Shown here in pieces: positions 8,405 to 16,368 of a stretch of DNA of 49,087 nt. The stretch's first letter is position 1; each line of letters starts with the position of its first letter. Position numbers and translations under genes: made by a program. The DNA is taken from NCBI GenBank assembly GCA_017436575.1, contig JAFSCU010000053.1, positions 1-49,087 on the forward strand, given 5' to 3'. The notes under the pieces were generated by a model, which saw only the letters and a list, made by a program, of their open reading frames with translations, ran no database searches and was not told the DNA's origin. The stretch is from Oscillospiraceae bacterium (GTDB taxonomy: Bacteria > Bacillota > Clostridia > Oscillospirales > Ruminococcaceae).

Positions 8405-9313
8405 TTATTTCTTTTTATCGTACATTTTCATATAACCACAGGTCTGGCAGAGGGGTTCCACTGCCTTTCTGTGGGTAAAACCTGTATAAATCGCCTGGGC
8501 TCTTTCGCTTTCAAATATTTCCTGTAAAGAATTACTGTGAATGTTTCCAAGAATAATAATTCCTTCACTGTCAAGGCAACAAGGCACCACATCGCCGCTA
8601 GCAAGAACAGCTATCTGATTGCGCAGCCCGTAACAGAAGCCATCGCAATATCTTTCTGCTTTGGTTATATCTGGCCAGTCAAAGTGCTGTGCCATACCCA
8701 GAAAAATTCTGTCTTTCAGTCGAAAATTAAATTTACGGTTGTGGCTGGTTTCCATTTCGTCAAATTTTTCAGCCATAGCCTGTCTTAAATCAAAATCCAG
8801 CGAAAATTTTTCTTCCAGATAATCAACTATCTGGCCATTAAGCTGATTTTTGTCATATATGCTTTCCCTGTCAAAATTCCACAGGCGCAGTTCCACCGTA
8901 ATGCCACTGCCAATGGATTTTTTGCAGAAATCCATAATCTTATCCAGATAGGCAATCATGTCTTTATTAAGGGAATTTGCCTCAAAGCTGTGCATTGAAA
9001 CAGAAACGCTTCTTGGGGTATGTTCAATAATAGCATCCCCCACCCTGTCCAGCAAAGTGCCGTTGGTTGTGATGTTTACTTTCACATTGTTATCCCTTGC
9101 GATTTTTAAAAATTCTGCAAAGTGAGGATGTGCAGTTGGCTCACCCATTACATGAAAATAAAAATTTTCACCCTGATTTTTGGTTGCATTTATGATATGT
9201 GTAAATTCTTCCACTGTCATAAAATGAGCTTTTCTTTTTGTCTTCGGACAGAAAGAACAGGAAAGATTACATTGATTTGTAATTTCGATATATATTTTTC
9301 TGAATTTTTTCAA
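8405..9313 (-). CDS. Radical SAM/SPASM domain protein, TTG start
   Basis: A 302-residue radical SAM enzyme. The N-terminus carries the 4Fe-4S/SAM motif CxxxCxxC at Cys15, Cys19 and Cys22, followed by the glycine-containing HVMGEP strand. The C-terminus is a SPASM-type region with several Cys (CDGFCYG, DVVPCCLDS, then CQTCGY at about 289-293) that probably holds one or two auxiliary clusters. Such enzymes often modify peptides or proteins, but some act on small molecules, and no precursor peptide gene is visible nearby. The start codon is TTG at 9313, chosen because AGAGGA lies five bases upstream. It is first in an operon with an acetamidase. The leader carries a palindromic repeat at 9340-9369. 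Confidence 0.88.
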   Translation of the reverse strand: MKKFRKIYIEITNQCNLSCSFCPKTKRKAHFMTVEEFTHIINATKNQGENFYFHVMGEPTAHPHFAEFLKIARDNNVKVNITTNGTLLDRVGDAIIEHTPRSVSVSMHSFEANSLNKDMIAYLDKIMDFCKKSIGSGITVELRLWNFDRESIYDKNQLNGQIVDYLEEKFSLDFDLRQAMAEKFDEMETSHNRKFNFRLKDRIFLGMAQHFDWPDITKAERYCDGFCYGLRNQIAVLASGDVVPCCLDSEGIIILGNIHSNSLQEIFESERAQAIYTGFTHRKAVEPLCQTCGYMKMYDKKK

Positions 9314-9339
9314 GGCAGTCCTCTGTTTTTATTGATATT

Positions 9340-9369
9340 GCGGGACGTCGAGAACGCCGTCCCCTACGC
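9340..9369. repeat. REP-like palindromic element
   Basis: GGGACG-ten bases-CGTCCC followed by CCTACG. GC-rich palindromes of this kind are dispersed in the intergenic DNA of many gut Clostridia. This copy is embedded in AT-rich sequence inside the probable 5' leader of the radical SAM gene. Only one copy occurs in the window, so its repetitive nature is inferred. Confidence 0.5.
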
Positions 9370-9373
9370 TATA

Positions 9374-9402
9374 AATATACTTTTATTTTATGCTATAAAC
9401 AA
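9374..9402 (-). promoter_or_regulatory. Promoter of the radical SAM/acetamidase operon
   Basis: Minus-strand TTGTTT (9397-9402), 17 bases, TATATT (9374-9379). It begins just downstream of the terminator that closes the malic enzyme gene, which makes an independent promoter necessary. Confidence 0.6.
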
Positions 9403-9406
9403 AAGA

Positions 9407-9435
9407 AAAGCAAGGCTGATTTACAGCCTTGCTTT
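9407..9435 (-). terminator. Intrinsic terminator after malic enzyme
   Basis: A perfect 12-bp stem AAAGCAAGGCTG with loop ATTTA, followed on the minus strand by a T-rich stretch, lies 14 bases after the malic enzyme stop. Confidence 0.85.
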
Positions 9436-9448
9436 ATATAATGATATA

Positions 9449-10624
9449 CTATTTGATTCTTGCGATACCGAGACGGATAGCTTCGTCAGAAACTGCTTTT
9501 GCAACAACGTCTGCTACGCGTGGGTCAAATACGTCTGGGATGATGTATTCTGGGTTCAGTTCTTCGTCAGAAACTACGGAAGCGATAGCTTTTGCAGCTG
9601 CAACTTTCATAGATTCTGTGATAGCTGTTGCACGAACAGCAAGAGCACCTTTGAAGATACCTGGGAATACCAGAACGTTGTTAATCTGGTTAGGGAAGTC
9701 TGAACGGCCTGTACCTACGATGTAAGCACCTGCTTCGAGAGCAACATCAGGCATAATTTCTGGTGTTGGGTTAGCCATAGCAAGGATAACTGGGTTTTCG
9801 TTCATTGACTGTACCATTTCTGCGTTAACCAGATTACCTCTTGATACGCCGATAAATACGTCAGCACCTTTCATTGCATCTGCCAGTGTACCAGCCAGTT
9901 TTTCTTTGTTTGTAATTTTGGCCATTTCTCTCTGTGCGTCTGTGTTTGCAGGGCCGCCTTCATAGATTGTGCCGAAGATGTCACAAAGTGTCATATTTGT
10001 AAAGCCGATGTCGATAAGCAGCTTGGCAATGGAGATACCTGCAGCACCTGCGCCGTTGAGAACAACTTTCAGTTCGTGTGGCTGTTTGCCTTTAATTTTT
10101 GCTGCATTCAGCAGAGCTGCTGATACAACAATAGCTGTACCGTGCTGGTCATCGTGGAAAACAGGGATATCGCACATTTCTTTCAGTCTGCGTTCAACTT
10201 CAAAACATGTTGGAGCGCCGATGTCTTCCAGGTTGATACCGCCAAAGGATTTGGAAATTTTATAGATAACATTAACCAGTTCATCAGGGTCTTTGGAATC
10301 TACGCAGATTGGGAATGCATCAACACCTGCAAATTCTTTGAACAGTGCGCATTTGCCTTCCATAACAGGCATACCTGCTGCTGGGCCGATGTCACCAAGA
10401 CCGAGAACAGCTGTGCCGTTTGTGATAACAGCAACAAGGTTACCTTTTCTTGTGTATTCATAAGCAAGGCTTTCGTCTTTCTGGATTTCAACACAAGGTT
10501 CAGCAACACCTGGTGTGTAAGCAACAGCCAGTTCTTCTCTGTTTGTTACTTTTGCTCTGGAAACAACTTCGATTTTACCTTTCCAGTCTCTGTGAGCCTG
10601 GAGAGCGAATTCTCTTTTATCCAT
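9449..10624 (-). CDS. Malic enzyme (malate to pyruvate, NAD(P)-dependent)
   Basis: This enzyme oxidatively decarboxylates malate to pyruvate, giving NAD(P)H and CO2. At 391 residues it is of the short bacterial type without a phosphotransacetylase tail. Signatures are [10 protein letters not shown] near residue 33, [15 protein letters not shown] (about 75) with its catalytic Lys, DDQHGTAIV (about 155), the nucleotide-binding GAGAAG (about 190) and [14 protein letters not shown] lies ten bases before the ATG. It starts 26 bases after aspA on the same strand and almost certainly shares its transcript. Together they would turn aspartate, via fumarate and malate, into pyruvate, needing a fumarase encoded elsewhere. 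Cofactor choice cannot be assigned by eye. Confidence 0.93.
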   Translation of the reverse strand: MDKREFALQAHRDWKGKIEVVSRAKVTNREELAVAYTPGVAEPCVEIQKDESLAYEYTRKGNLVAVITNGTAVLGLGDIGPAAGMPVMEGKCALFKEFAGVDAFPICVDSKDPDELVNVIYKISKSFGGINLEDIGAPTCFEVERRLKEMCDIPVFHDDQHGTAIVVSAALLNAAKIKGKQPHELKVVLNGAGAAGISIAKLLIDIGFTNMTLCDIFGTIYEGGPANTDAQREMAKITNKEKLAGTLADAMKGADVFIGVSRGNLVNAEMVQSMNENPVILAMANPTPEIMPDVALEAGAYIVGTGRSDFPNQINNVLVFPGIFKGALAVRATAITESMKVAAAKAIASVVSDEELNPEYIIPDVFDPRVADVVAKAVSDEAIRLGIARIK

Positions 10625-10650
10625 TATAGTCTACCTTCTTTTAATAAAAA

Positions 10651-12042
10651 TTATTTCTTTTCAAACTGACGTGCCAGTTTATCTGGGTTCAGCATTTCAT
10701 CCAGCTGTTCCTGTGTAAGGCCGGCTGCAAGAGCGCCTTCAACGATTGGTGTGCCGTTTTTCAGGAAGTCTTTTGCGATTTCTGCAGATTTTTTGTAACC
10801 GAGAACTGGACACAGGGCTGTAACGAAACCTGTGGAGTTGTACAGCAGGTCGTGACATTTGTCTTCGTTTGCTACGATGCCTTTTACACAGTTGATGATA
10901 AATGTATCTACGCCATTGATAAGCATATTCATAGAATCGTAAATTCTGTCGAATACAACTGGTTCAAATGCGTTCAGTTCCAGCTGACCGGCTTCGCAAG
11001 CCATAGTAACTGTCATATCATTACCGATAACGCCAAAGCAGCACTGGTTGAGAACTTCTGGGATAACTGGGTTGATTTTACCTGGCATGATAGAAGAACC
11101 ATTCTGTTTTGCAGGGATTGTGATTTCGCCAAGACCAGCTTTTGGACCACCGTTCATAAGACGGATATCGTTTGCCATTTTGGACAGTGCAATTGCCATT
11201 GTTTTCAGAGCGCCGGAAACAACAGAGAATGAATCGATATTCTGTGTGCCGTCAACCATATCGTCAGCCTGTTTAAGGTCGATGCCTGTAACTTCTGACA
11301 GGTCTTCTACAACATGGTGGAAGAAGTATTCACTTGTGTTAATACCTGTACCGATAGCTGTAGCAGCCATATTTACAGTTTTCATTTCTTCAAGAGCAGC
11401 AGCGATGATGCGTTTGCCGCGTTTTACTGCTGAAGCATAAGCTTTGAATTCCTGGCCAAGTGTGATTGGCACTGCGTCCATCAGCTGTGTACGGCCGATT
11501 TTCAGGATGTCTTTGAATTCGTCTGCTTTTTCCATCAGAGCAACATCCAGTTCATCCAGTTTAGCCAGCAGTTTCAGACCTGTTTTGTAGATAGCAAGTT
11601 TCAGTGCTGTTGGGTAAACGTCGTTTGTGGACTGTGCGTTGTTTACGTGGTCGTTTGGATGGCAGAACTGATAGTCGCCTTTTTCTTTGCCCAGTTTTTC
11701 CAGAGCAATATTTGCAACTACTTCATTTGCGTTCATGTTTGTGGATGTACCAGCACCACCCTGGATAGGGTCAGTGATAAACTGATCATGGAATTTACCA
11801 GTCAGGATATCATCACATGCAGCAATGATAGCATCAGCAATTTCTGCTGGAACATCATTTGCTTTTTTGTTTGTGATAGCACATGCTTTTTTGATTTCTG
11901 CCAGAGATTCAACAATAACTGCAGGCTGTTTTCTGCCTGTGATATTGAAGTTTTCAAATGCGCGGAGAGTCTGCACGCCATAATATGCGTCGATAGGTAC
12001 CTGTTTTTCGCCTACTGAGTCGCTTTCTAAACGATAGTTCAT
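10651..12042 (-). CDS. aspA: Aspartate ammonia-lyase (aspartase)
   Basis: Aspartase deaminates L-aspartate to fumarate and ammonia. The 463-residue protein belongs to the fumarase II/aspartase superfamily, with the signature loop GSSIMPGKINPV near residue 320 that carries the catalytic Ser. The sequence after the loop, PEVLNQCCFGVIGND and EAGQLELNAFEP, is closer to aspartases than to class II fumarases, as is GAGTSTNMNANEV (about 95). I therefore prefer aspA over fumC, though a fumarase call cannot be excluded without alignment. GGAGG lies eight bases before the start. It leads an aspA/malic-enzyme operon from the promoter at 12105-12133, with a small dyad in its leader. Confidence 0.9.
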   Translation of the reverse strand: MNYRLESDSVGEKQVPIDAYYGVQTLRAFENFNITGRKQPAVIVESLAEIKKACAITNKKANDVPAEIADAIIAACDDILTGKFHDQFITDPIQGGAGTSTNMNANEVVANIALEKLGKEKGDYQFCHPNDHVNNAQSTNDVYPTALKLAIYKTGLKLLAKLDELDVALMEKADEFKDILKIGRTQLMDAVPITLGQEFKAYASAVKRGKRIIAAALEEMKTVNMAATAIGTGINTSEYFFHHVVEDLSEVTGIDLKQADDMVDGTQNIDSFSVVSGALKTMAIALSKMANDIRLMNGGPKAGLGEITIPAKQNGSSIMPGKINPVIPEVLNQCCFGVIGNDMTVTMACEAGQLELNAFEPVVFDRIYDSMNMLINGVDTFIINCVKGIVANEDKCHDLLYNSTGFVTALCPVLGYKKSAEIAKDFLKNGTPIVEGALAAGLTQEQLDEMLNPDKLARQFEKK

Positions 12043-12075
12043 AATTAATCCTCCATAAATTCATATAAAAAACTG

Positions 12076-12133
12076 CTCTTATCAAGAGACTATCTGTTAT
12101 TTTTATTCTATCAAAGTATTGTCAAACTGTAAA
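12076..12133 (-). promoter_or_regulatory. aspA promoter with leader dyad
   Basis: Minus-strand TTTACA (12128-12133), 17 bases, TAGAAT (12105-12110). Downstream, between start point and ribosome binding site, lies CTCTT-ATC-AAGAG (12076-12088), a perfect small inverted repeat that could be an operator or a leader hairpin. Confidence 0.6.
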
Positions 12134-12261
12134 TACATTTTTGCAAATTAAGAAAAAAATAATAAAATTAACTTTCACGGATAATAAAATTACATTTTTA
12201 AAACATTATATTTATTTAATTAAAGAGCAGTCTTTAAACGCTTAATTTATTTAATATCATT

Positions 12262-12307
12262 TTGCACAAATATATAGATGTTTTTATAGTTAAGTTGCAC
12301 AAATATA
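12262..12307. repeat. Two 13-bp direct repeats, 33 bp apart
   Basis: TTGCACAAATATA occurs at 12262-12274 and again at 12295-12307. The 33-bp period is about three helical turns, so both copies face the same side of the DNA. They lie roughly 130-180 bases upstream of the aspA promoter in the otherwise featureless AT-rich interval 12134-12352. A transcription factor site is possible. Confidence 0.4.
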
Positions 12308-12352
12308 ATTAACATTATAGTAGATTATTATAAAATTTGTTAAATAAAAATC

Positions 12353-12391
12353 AAAGTGTCTGTAATTGATTTAACTCATCACAGACACTTT
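12353..12391 (-). terminator. Intrinsic terminator after the iron-sulfur protein gene
   Basis: An 11-bp stem AAAGTGTCTGT/ACAGACACTTT with a 17-base loop, followed on the minus strand by a T-rich tail, lies 17 bases after the stop codon at 12408. Confidence 0.75.
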
Positions 12392-12407
12392 TACAATATT
12401 GTAAATA

Positions 12408-13595
12408 TCAGAATTTTATAGCTTCTGATTTTTTCTTTGTTTTCACAAATACATCCCTGTTATCTTCAATCATTTCGCGCACATCAAATTTACACTGATA
12501 TACGCACTGACCACAACCTATGCATTTGTCATATTCAAACACAAGTTTTTTGGCATTCTTATCGTAGAAAGTTGCACCTGTAGGGCAAACTTTATCACAT
12601 CTGCCGCAGCCTACACAACGGCTTTCATCTATCATCTTAGGGCTCGCATAAGCACGGGTAAAAATTTTGCTCATACCGCCTTCGTGATAACCTTTAAACA
12701 ACAGACAACAGTCAGCACAGCAGTTACATATAAGCATTTCTTCCCTGTCAACGCTGTTTCCATAATGATATACACAATGAACTGCACCGCCATCATCATA
12801 CATTTTCATTATGTCGCATGCTTCTTCAAAAGTGATTGCTCTGGCAACACCGGTAGAAACCATCTGCTCTGCAGTTGGTCCCAAAAGCATACAGCCTTCT
12901 TCAACAGGAAGATTAAGACGGCAACTGCCACCATGCTGAGTTTTATGTAAACGACAGAAACAGTGCATTATTGCCAGTTCATCTTTATAGCGTTCAAGAA
13001 CAGAGTAAACACTGCCTGCCGGAAGAACTGCCTGCTGTGAAGTAAGCGGCTGGTTGAGCTGAATCTCTCTTACACCGTCAGCATGCTTTTCCCTGCTTTG
13101 AGTAATCATAGTGCGGAATCTTGGTGGCATACCTTTTTCCAGACGCTTCATATATTTCATTGTGTCCAGATAACGCATAGGGCCAACATTTATATCTTTG
13201 AGAGTATCCCAATACTCTACAAATTTATCAAGAATCTGTGATGAAACAGGTTCGTCGAGACCGGCAACTGACATTTCTATCCAGCCAGGAAACATGGAAA
13301 CCATAGTATAATTGCTGCGATTATCTTTGCTTTCAGGCTGATAAAAACCACGGATAAGTGTGTTATTCCAATGATTTATCCAATCCTGTTCATTGCCGCC
13401 ATACATTTCATGATATATTTTCTGCATTTCAGTTTTGGCAACCGGACCGGGACCAACAGCCAGCAGCCAGTCCAGCATTTTTTCATCCATTACCATATCC
13501 ATAATTTCCAGGACAGGTTTCATTGCAGGCATTTTTGTTGACGAACGGCTGTTCATCATTTCAAGAACCTGTTTCAATTTATCTTTAGAAAGCAT
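12408..13595 (-). CDS. Two-cluster 4Fe-4S ferredoxin-type protein
   Basis: The 395-residue protein ends in a bacterial ferredoxin domain with two CxxCxxC motifs: CVGCGRCDKVCP and CIGCGQCVYQC (about residues 330-370). The preceding region holds more conserved cysteines, HCFCR, GSCRL and the dense cluster ICNCCADCC near residue 295, suggesting a further metal centre. The N-terminal 200 residues are helical and show no domain I can name. It probably serves in electron transfer or as a reductase component. Start 13595 is preferred to the upstream in-frame codon at 13622 because GGAGG lies upstream of it. It is a single-gene unit next to aspA and the repeats around tRNA-Ser; no redox partner gene adjoins it. 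Confidence 0.8.
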   Translation of the reverse strand: MLSKDKLKQVLEMMNSRSSTKMPAMKPVLEIMDMVMDEKMLDWLLAVGPGPVAKTEMQKIYHEMYGGNEQDWINHWNNTLIRGFYQPESKDNRSNYTMVSMFPGWIEMSVAGLDEPVSSQILDKFVEYWDTLKDINVGPMRYLDTMKYMKRLEKGMPPRFRTMITQSREKHADGVREIQLNQPLTSQQAVLPAGSVYSVLERYKDELAIMHCFCRLHKTQHGGSCRLNLPVEEGCMLLGPTAEQMVSTGVARAITFEEACDIMKMYDDGGAVHCVYHYGNSVDREEMLICNCCADCCLLFKGYHEGGMSKIFTRAYASPKMIDESRCVGCGRCDKVCPTGATFYDKNAKKLVFEYDKCIGCGQCVYQCKFDVREMIEDNRDVFVKTKKKSEAIKF

Positions 13596-13689
13596 ACATA
13601 CCTCCAATATCAAAAGCCACATTATATAATAATAAAAACCACATATATTATATCACATAAGAATAATAAAAACAATATAAAATAAAAAA

Positions 13690-13812
13690 CGTCACCTTAC
13701 GATGACAGGTCTTTTGGCGGAGAAAGGGAAAACAACAAGCAAACGAGACAGGCTTTTGACTGTCGATGTGTGCGCCGATTGTTTTTCAGGGCTGGGATTT
13801 GTTCAAATCCCC
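13690..13812 (-). pseudogene. tRNA-Ser-derived unit B with its own terminator
   Basis: Read on the minus strand, the unit begins with GGGGATTTGAAC (a tRNA T-arm in inverted orientation, 13801-13812), continues through about 70 bases, and ends with a degraded tRNA-Ser 3' end, CCCTTTCTCCGCCA (13715-13728). A terminator-like hairpin follows, GTCATC-GTAA-GGTGAC and a T-run (13690-13709). It lies 141 bp from the matching end of unit A. No complete tRNA cloverleaf can be built. Confidence 0.6.
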
Positions 13813-13830
13813 ATAAAACAAAAAAGAACC

Positions 13831-13992
13831 CGTCATCTTACGATGACAGGTCTTCTGGCGGAGAGAGGGGGATTAACGTCTTTGCCTTCGGCAAATACTA
13901 ACTGGCTTTCGCTGCCGCTCAAGTTCTTTTTCCTGAAAACAGTCCACCGGACTGTTTTCTTTACGGAAAAACCCTCTCGGGTTCAAATCCCC
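13831..13992 (-). pseudogene. tRNA-Ser-derived unit A with its own terminator
   Basis: The minus-strand unit starts with an inverted T-arm (GGGGATTTGAACCC, 13979-13992) and ends with 19 bases identical to the 3' end of the intact tRNA-Ser including CCA (13856-13874). It then runs into a terminator hairpin GTCATC-GTAA-GATGAC with a T-run (13831-13850). The interior contains at least two perfect hairpins, AAACAGTCC-ggt-GGACTGTTT and TTTGCC-gaa-GGCAAA. Its outer arms (GGGGATT and AATCCCC) are themselves complementary, so the whole unit can fold back. Confidence 0.6.
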
Positions 13993-14009
13993 TTCAATTA
14001 TACAAAAAA

Positions 14010-14036
14010 ATGATTACTACAAAATGTAGTAATCAT
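14010..14036 (-). terminator. tRNA-Ser terminator
   Basis: A 12-bp perfect stem ATGATTACTACA with a three-base loop is followed on the minus strand by seven Ts. It starts six bases after the encoded CCA of tRNA-Ser. Confidence 0.9.
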
Positions 14037-14041
14037 TTCTC

Positions 14042-14132
14042 TGGCGGAGAGAGGGGGATTTGAACCCCCGGTGCGGAATTACCGCACACCCGCGTTCCAG
14101 GCGAGCACCTTAAACCACTCAGACATCTCTCC
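14042..14132 (-). tRNA. tRNA-Ser (GGA anticodon)
   Basis: Minus-strand cloverleaf with acceptor GGAGAGA/TCTCTCC, discriminator G and encoded CCA. The anticodon loop CTGGAAC gives GGA, the long variable arm typical of serine tRNAs is GTGCGG-taatt-CCGCAC, and the T-arm is GGGGG-TTCAAAT-CCCCC. It reads UCC/UCU codons. It has a strong promoter (14152-14180) and terminator (14010-14036) of its own. Two partial copies of its 3' end lie downstream. Confidence 0.95.
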
Positions 14133-14151
14133 GTGTGTTTAACGCTCAATT

Positions 14152-14180
14152 AGTATACTACAGAAAAACAGTTTTGTCAA
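14152..14180 (-). promoter_or_regulatory. tRNA-Ser promoter
   Basis: Minus-strand TTGACA (14175-14180), exactly 17 bases, TATACT (14152-14157), ending 20 bases before the mature tRNA 5' end. Confidence 0.85.
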
Positions 14181-14206
14181 CAACTTTTTTAAACTTTTCA
14201 AAAAAA

Positions 14207-14232
14207 ATTCCCCCGGATATTTCCAGGGGAAT
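14207..14232 (-). terminator. Terminator of the first DegV gene
   Basis: ATTCCCC with matching GGGGAAT and a 12-base loop, then a run of seven Ts on the minus strand, lies directly after the stop codon at 14238 and abuts the tRNA-Ser promoter. Confidence 0.75.
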
Positions 14233-14237
14233 ACAGA

Positions 14238-15086
14238 CTATTTATCAATATCAATCATTGACTGGATAGCGACACAGCGTGGTCCGCCCTGTGTTGTAAA
14301 TGCAGGTGTAAGATCAACAACTTCCACACGGCAGGCTGGGAATTCTTTTGCCAGCATATCCTTTGCCTGATTTGCTTCTGTCAGGTTCATTGCATGGCTG
14401 ATCATAATCATATGTTTTTCGCCAACACCAATTTTATGGAATGTTTCGATACATTTTTCCACTGCTTTACCAAAGCTGCGGCACAGACCTGCTTTTTCCA
14501 GCTGTCTGTCATCTGCTGTCTGTGTCATAAGAGGAACCAGACGCAACAGACTGCCAACCTTTGCAGCTGCCGGTGTAAGACGGCCGCCACGGCGCAGGTA
14601 GTCAAAGTCCTGTGGAATAAGGAAAGATTTGTCGTTATCTTTCAGGAATGTAAGCTGTGCCAGAATTTCATCAACTGTTGCACCAGCTTTTGCCATCTTA
14701 ACAGCTTTTCTTACCATCATCCACTGTGGACCACAAAGTGAACCTGAATTGAAAACTGTTATGTATTCTTTGTTGTCCATCATTTCACGAACACCACAAG
14801 CAGACTGATAAGCACCTGAAAGGCCATCAGTAATTGTGATATGAATAACAGGGTTTTCTGCTGTTGCTGTTTCGTAAACTGCCATAAGGTCAGCTGGAGA
14901 AGGCTGTGATGATGTAGGCAGATGACCCTGGTTTATAATGTCAATAAATTCAGGGGTTTCGATTTCTTCCCTTTCACGGTATGTTTTACCTGCAATAGTA
15001 ACCGTGAGTGGTGCAACAACAAAACCTTTTTCTTTACCCTGTGCAGGTGTGAACAATGATGATGTGTCTGTAAAAATTTTAACCAT
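14238..15086 (-). CDS. DegV family fatty-acid-binding protein
   Basis: DegV/FakB proteins bind a fatty acid and present it to the kinase FakA for phosphorylation, feeding exogenous fatty acids into phospholipid synthesis. This 282-residue copy has the usual length and signatures: FTDTSS at the N-terminus, LTVTIAGKTYREREEI, PTSSQPSPADL, a TDGLSGAYQSA stretch, and RRGGRLTPAA. It is the downstream member of a tandem pair; the neighbour upstream is a close paralogue, but a terminator at 15191-15220 separates them, so each is probably transcribed alone. FakA is not in the window. AAAGGAAG precedes the start. Which fatty acid each paralogue prefers cannot be told. Confidence 0.9.
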   Translation of the reverse strand: MVKIFTDTSSLFTPAQGKEKGFVVAPLTVTIAGKTYREREEIETPEFIDIINQGHLPTSSQPSPADLMAVYETATAENPVIHITITDGLSGAYQSACGVREMMDNKEYITVFNSGSLCGPQWMMVRKAVKMAKAGATVDEILAQLTFLKDNDKSFLIPQDFDYLRRGGRLTPAAAKVGSLLRLVPLMTQTADDRQLEKAGLCRSFGKAVEKCIETFHKIGVGEKHMIMISHAMNLTEANQAKDMLAKEFPACRVEVVDLTPAFTTQGGPRCVAIQSMIDIDK

Positions 15087-15190
15087 ACTTTTTCTTCCTT
15101 TTTTAATACAATTTCAAATATCTTTTAATGCTATTTTCAATATAACATAAAAAGATAATTTTCGCAATTATATTAACAAATTTTTACAAA

Positions 15191-15220
15191 AAACGGCTCC
15201 GAATTGTCGCGGAGCCGTTT
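15191..15220 (-). terminator. Terminator of the second DegV gene
   Basis: An 11-bp perfect GC-rich stem, AAACGGCTCCG/CGGAGCCGTTT, with an eight-base loop lies between the two DegV genes. Ts follow on the minus strand. Confidence 0.85.
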
Positions 15221-15247
15221 AATTCAATATAATTTATGTATTTAAGT

Positions 15248-16102
15248 TTACAGAACAGGGCTTGGGCACATCTGAACAGTGATACATTTTGGACCGCCCT
15301 GAACAGTGAATGCAGGTGTCAGTTCAAACAGATGATATTCTCTGCAGTTTGGATACATAGCTTTTGCTGTTTCCAGCATAAGCTGACCCTGTTCCGGATT
15401 GCCGGAATGAGCACAGATAATGATGCTGTCTTCATTGATACCATATTTAGGGAAAACACCAAGACCCATTTCACAGGCTTTTTTAACACCGCGTGCCAGA
15501 CCTACTTTTGTCAGCTGTGTACCGTCGTCATCACGCTGTGACATTACAGGCACCATTTTCAGCAGACTTCCAACTGCTGCAGCTGTTGGTGAAAGACGAC
15601 CACCACGGCGCAGGTAACCAAAGTCCATAGGAATAAGAATTGATTTATGACCCAGACGGATAACATCCAGGACTTTAATGATTTCTTCAACTGTTGCACC
15701 TTCATTAGCCATTTTCAGCGCAGATTTTACCATAATCCACTGTGGGCCACAAAGTGACTGTGAATTGTAAACATAGATATGTTCTTTGTTTTCCATTGTT
15801 TCACGAACACCGCAGGCTGATTTGTAAGCACCGGACAGGCCATCAGCAATAGTGATATGCAGAACAGGGTTTTCTGCTGTGGCTTTTTCGTATACTTCAA
15901 TCAGGTCCGCAGGAGCAGGCTGTGATGATGTAGGAATATTGCCCTCATTAATCAGGTCGATAAATTCCTTTGTTTCAATTTCTTCTCTTTCACGATATGT
16001 TTTGCCAGCGATTGTAACAGTCAGCGGTGCCACATCAAAGCCCATCTGTCTGCCATCTTCAGGTGTGAACATTGAAGAAGTGTCTGTAAAAATTCTTACC
16101 AT
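15248..16102 (-). CDS. DegV family fatty-acid-binding protein (paralogue)
   Basis: A 284-residue DegV/FakB-type protein clearly duplicated from its neighbour. It shares FTDTSSMFTPEDG, LTVTIAGKTYREREEI, PTSSQPAPADL, LSGAYKSACGVRE and the C-terminal FTVQGGPKC, by eye more than half identical throughout. Divergence is concentrated in the middle (the FGYLRRGGRL region onwards) and at the C-terminus, where the pocket is partly formed, which would fit different acyl-chain preferences as in other FakB pairs. GAGGAAAA precedes the start. Its AT-rich upstream region (16103-16315) shows nothing else I can support. Confidence 0.9.
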   Translation of the reverse strand: MVRIFTDTSSMFTPEDGRQMGFDVAPLTVTIAGKTYREREEIETKEFIDLINEGNIPTSSQPAPADLIEVYEKATAENPVLHITIADGLSGAYKSACGVRETMENKEHIYVYNSQSLCGPQWIMVKSALKMANEGATVEEIIKVLDVIRLGHKSILIPMDFGYLRRGGRLSPTAAAVGSLLKMVPVMSQRDDDGTQLTKVGLARGVKKACEMGLGVFPKYGINEDSIIICAHSGNPEQGQLMLETAKAMYPNCREYHLFELTPAFTVQGGPKCITVQMCPSPVL

Positions 16103-16315
16103 ATTGTTTTCCTCATTTCAATTTATTTTGATTAATATAATTCATTTTTACTGTGATAATAAACAGCTATCTATCAGTAATAATTTCAAACAGTTAACAT
16201 TTTATTTTTCTTGTTATCTTGTAGTTTTGAAAACCAAATGTTAAGTTTTATAATATCATATAATGAATTTTTAATCAATAGATAAATTGTTAATTTTCAA
16301 AAATCCGAAAATAAA

Positions 16316-16341
16316 AATGCGGTGAGAAATCTCACCGCATT
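16316..16341 (-). terminator. ackA terminator
   Basis: AATGCGGTGAG-AAAT-CTCACCGCATT, an 11-bp perfect stem followed on the minus strand by TTTTTATTTT, 28 bases after the ackA stop. Confidence 0.92.
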
Positions 16342-16368
16342 AATTATGTATTCTGTTTATACTGTTGA

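Noticed and set aside
10651-12042. Class II fumarase (fumC)
   Set aside because: The residues after the GSSIMPGKINP loop fit aspartase better; the two are close, so confirmation needs alignment.
13702-14013. 103-codon plus-strand frame across the tRNA-Ser repeats
   Set aside because: Its internal MTGLLAE repeat is just the translation of repeated terminator and tRNA DNA, with no ribosome site.
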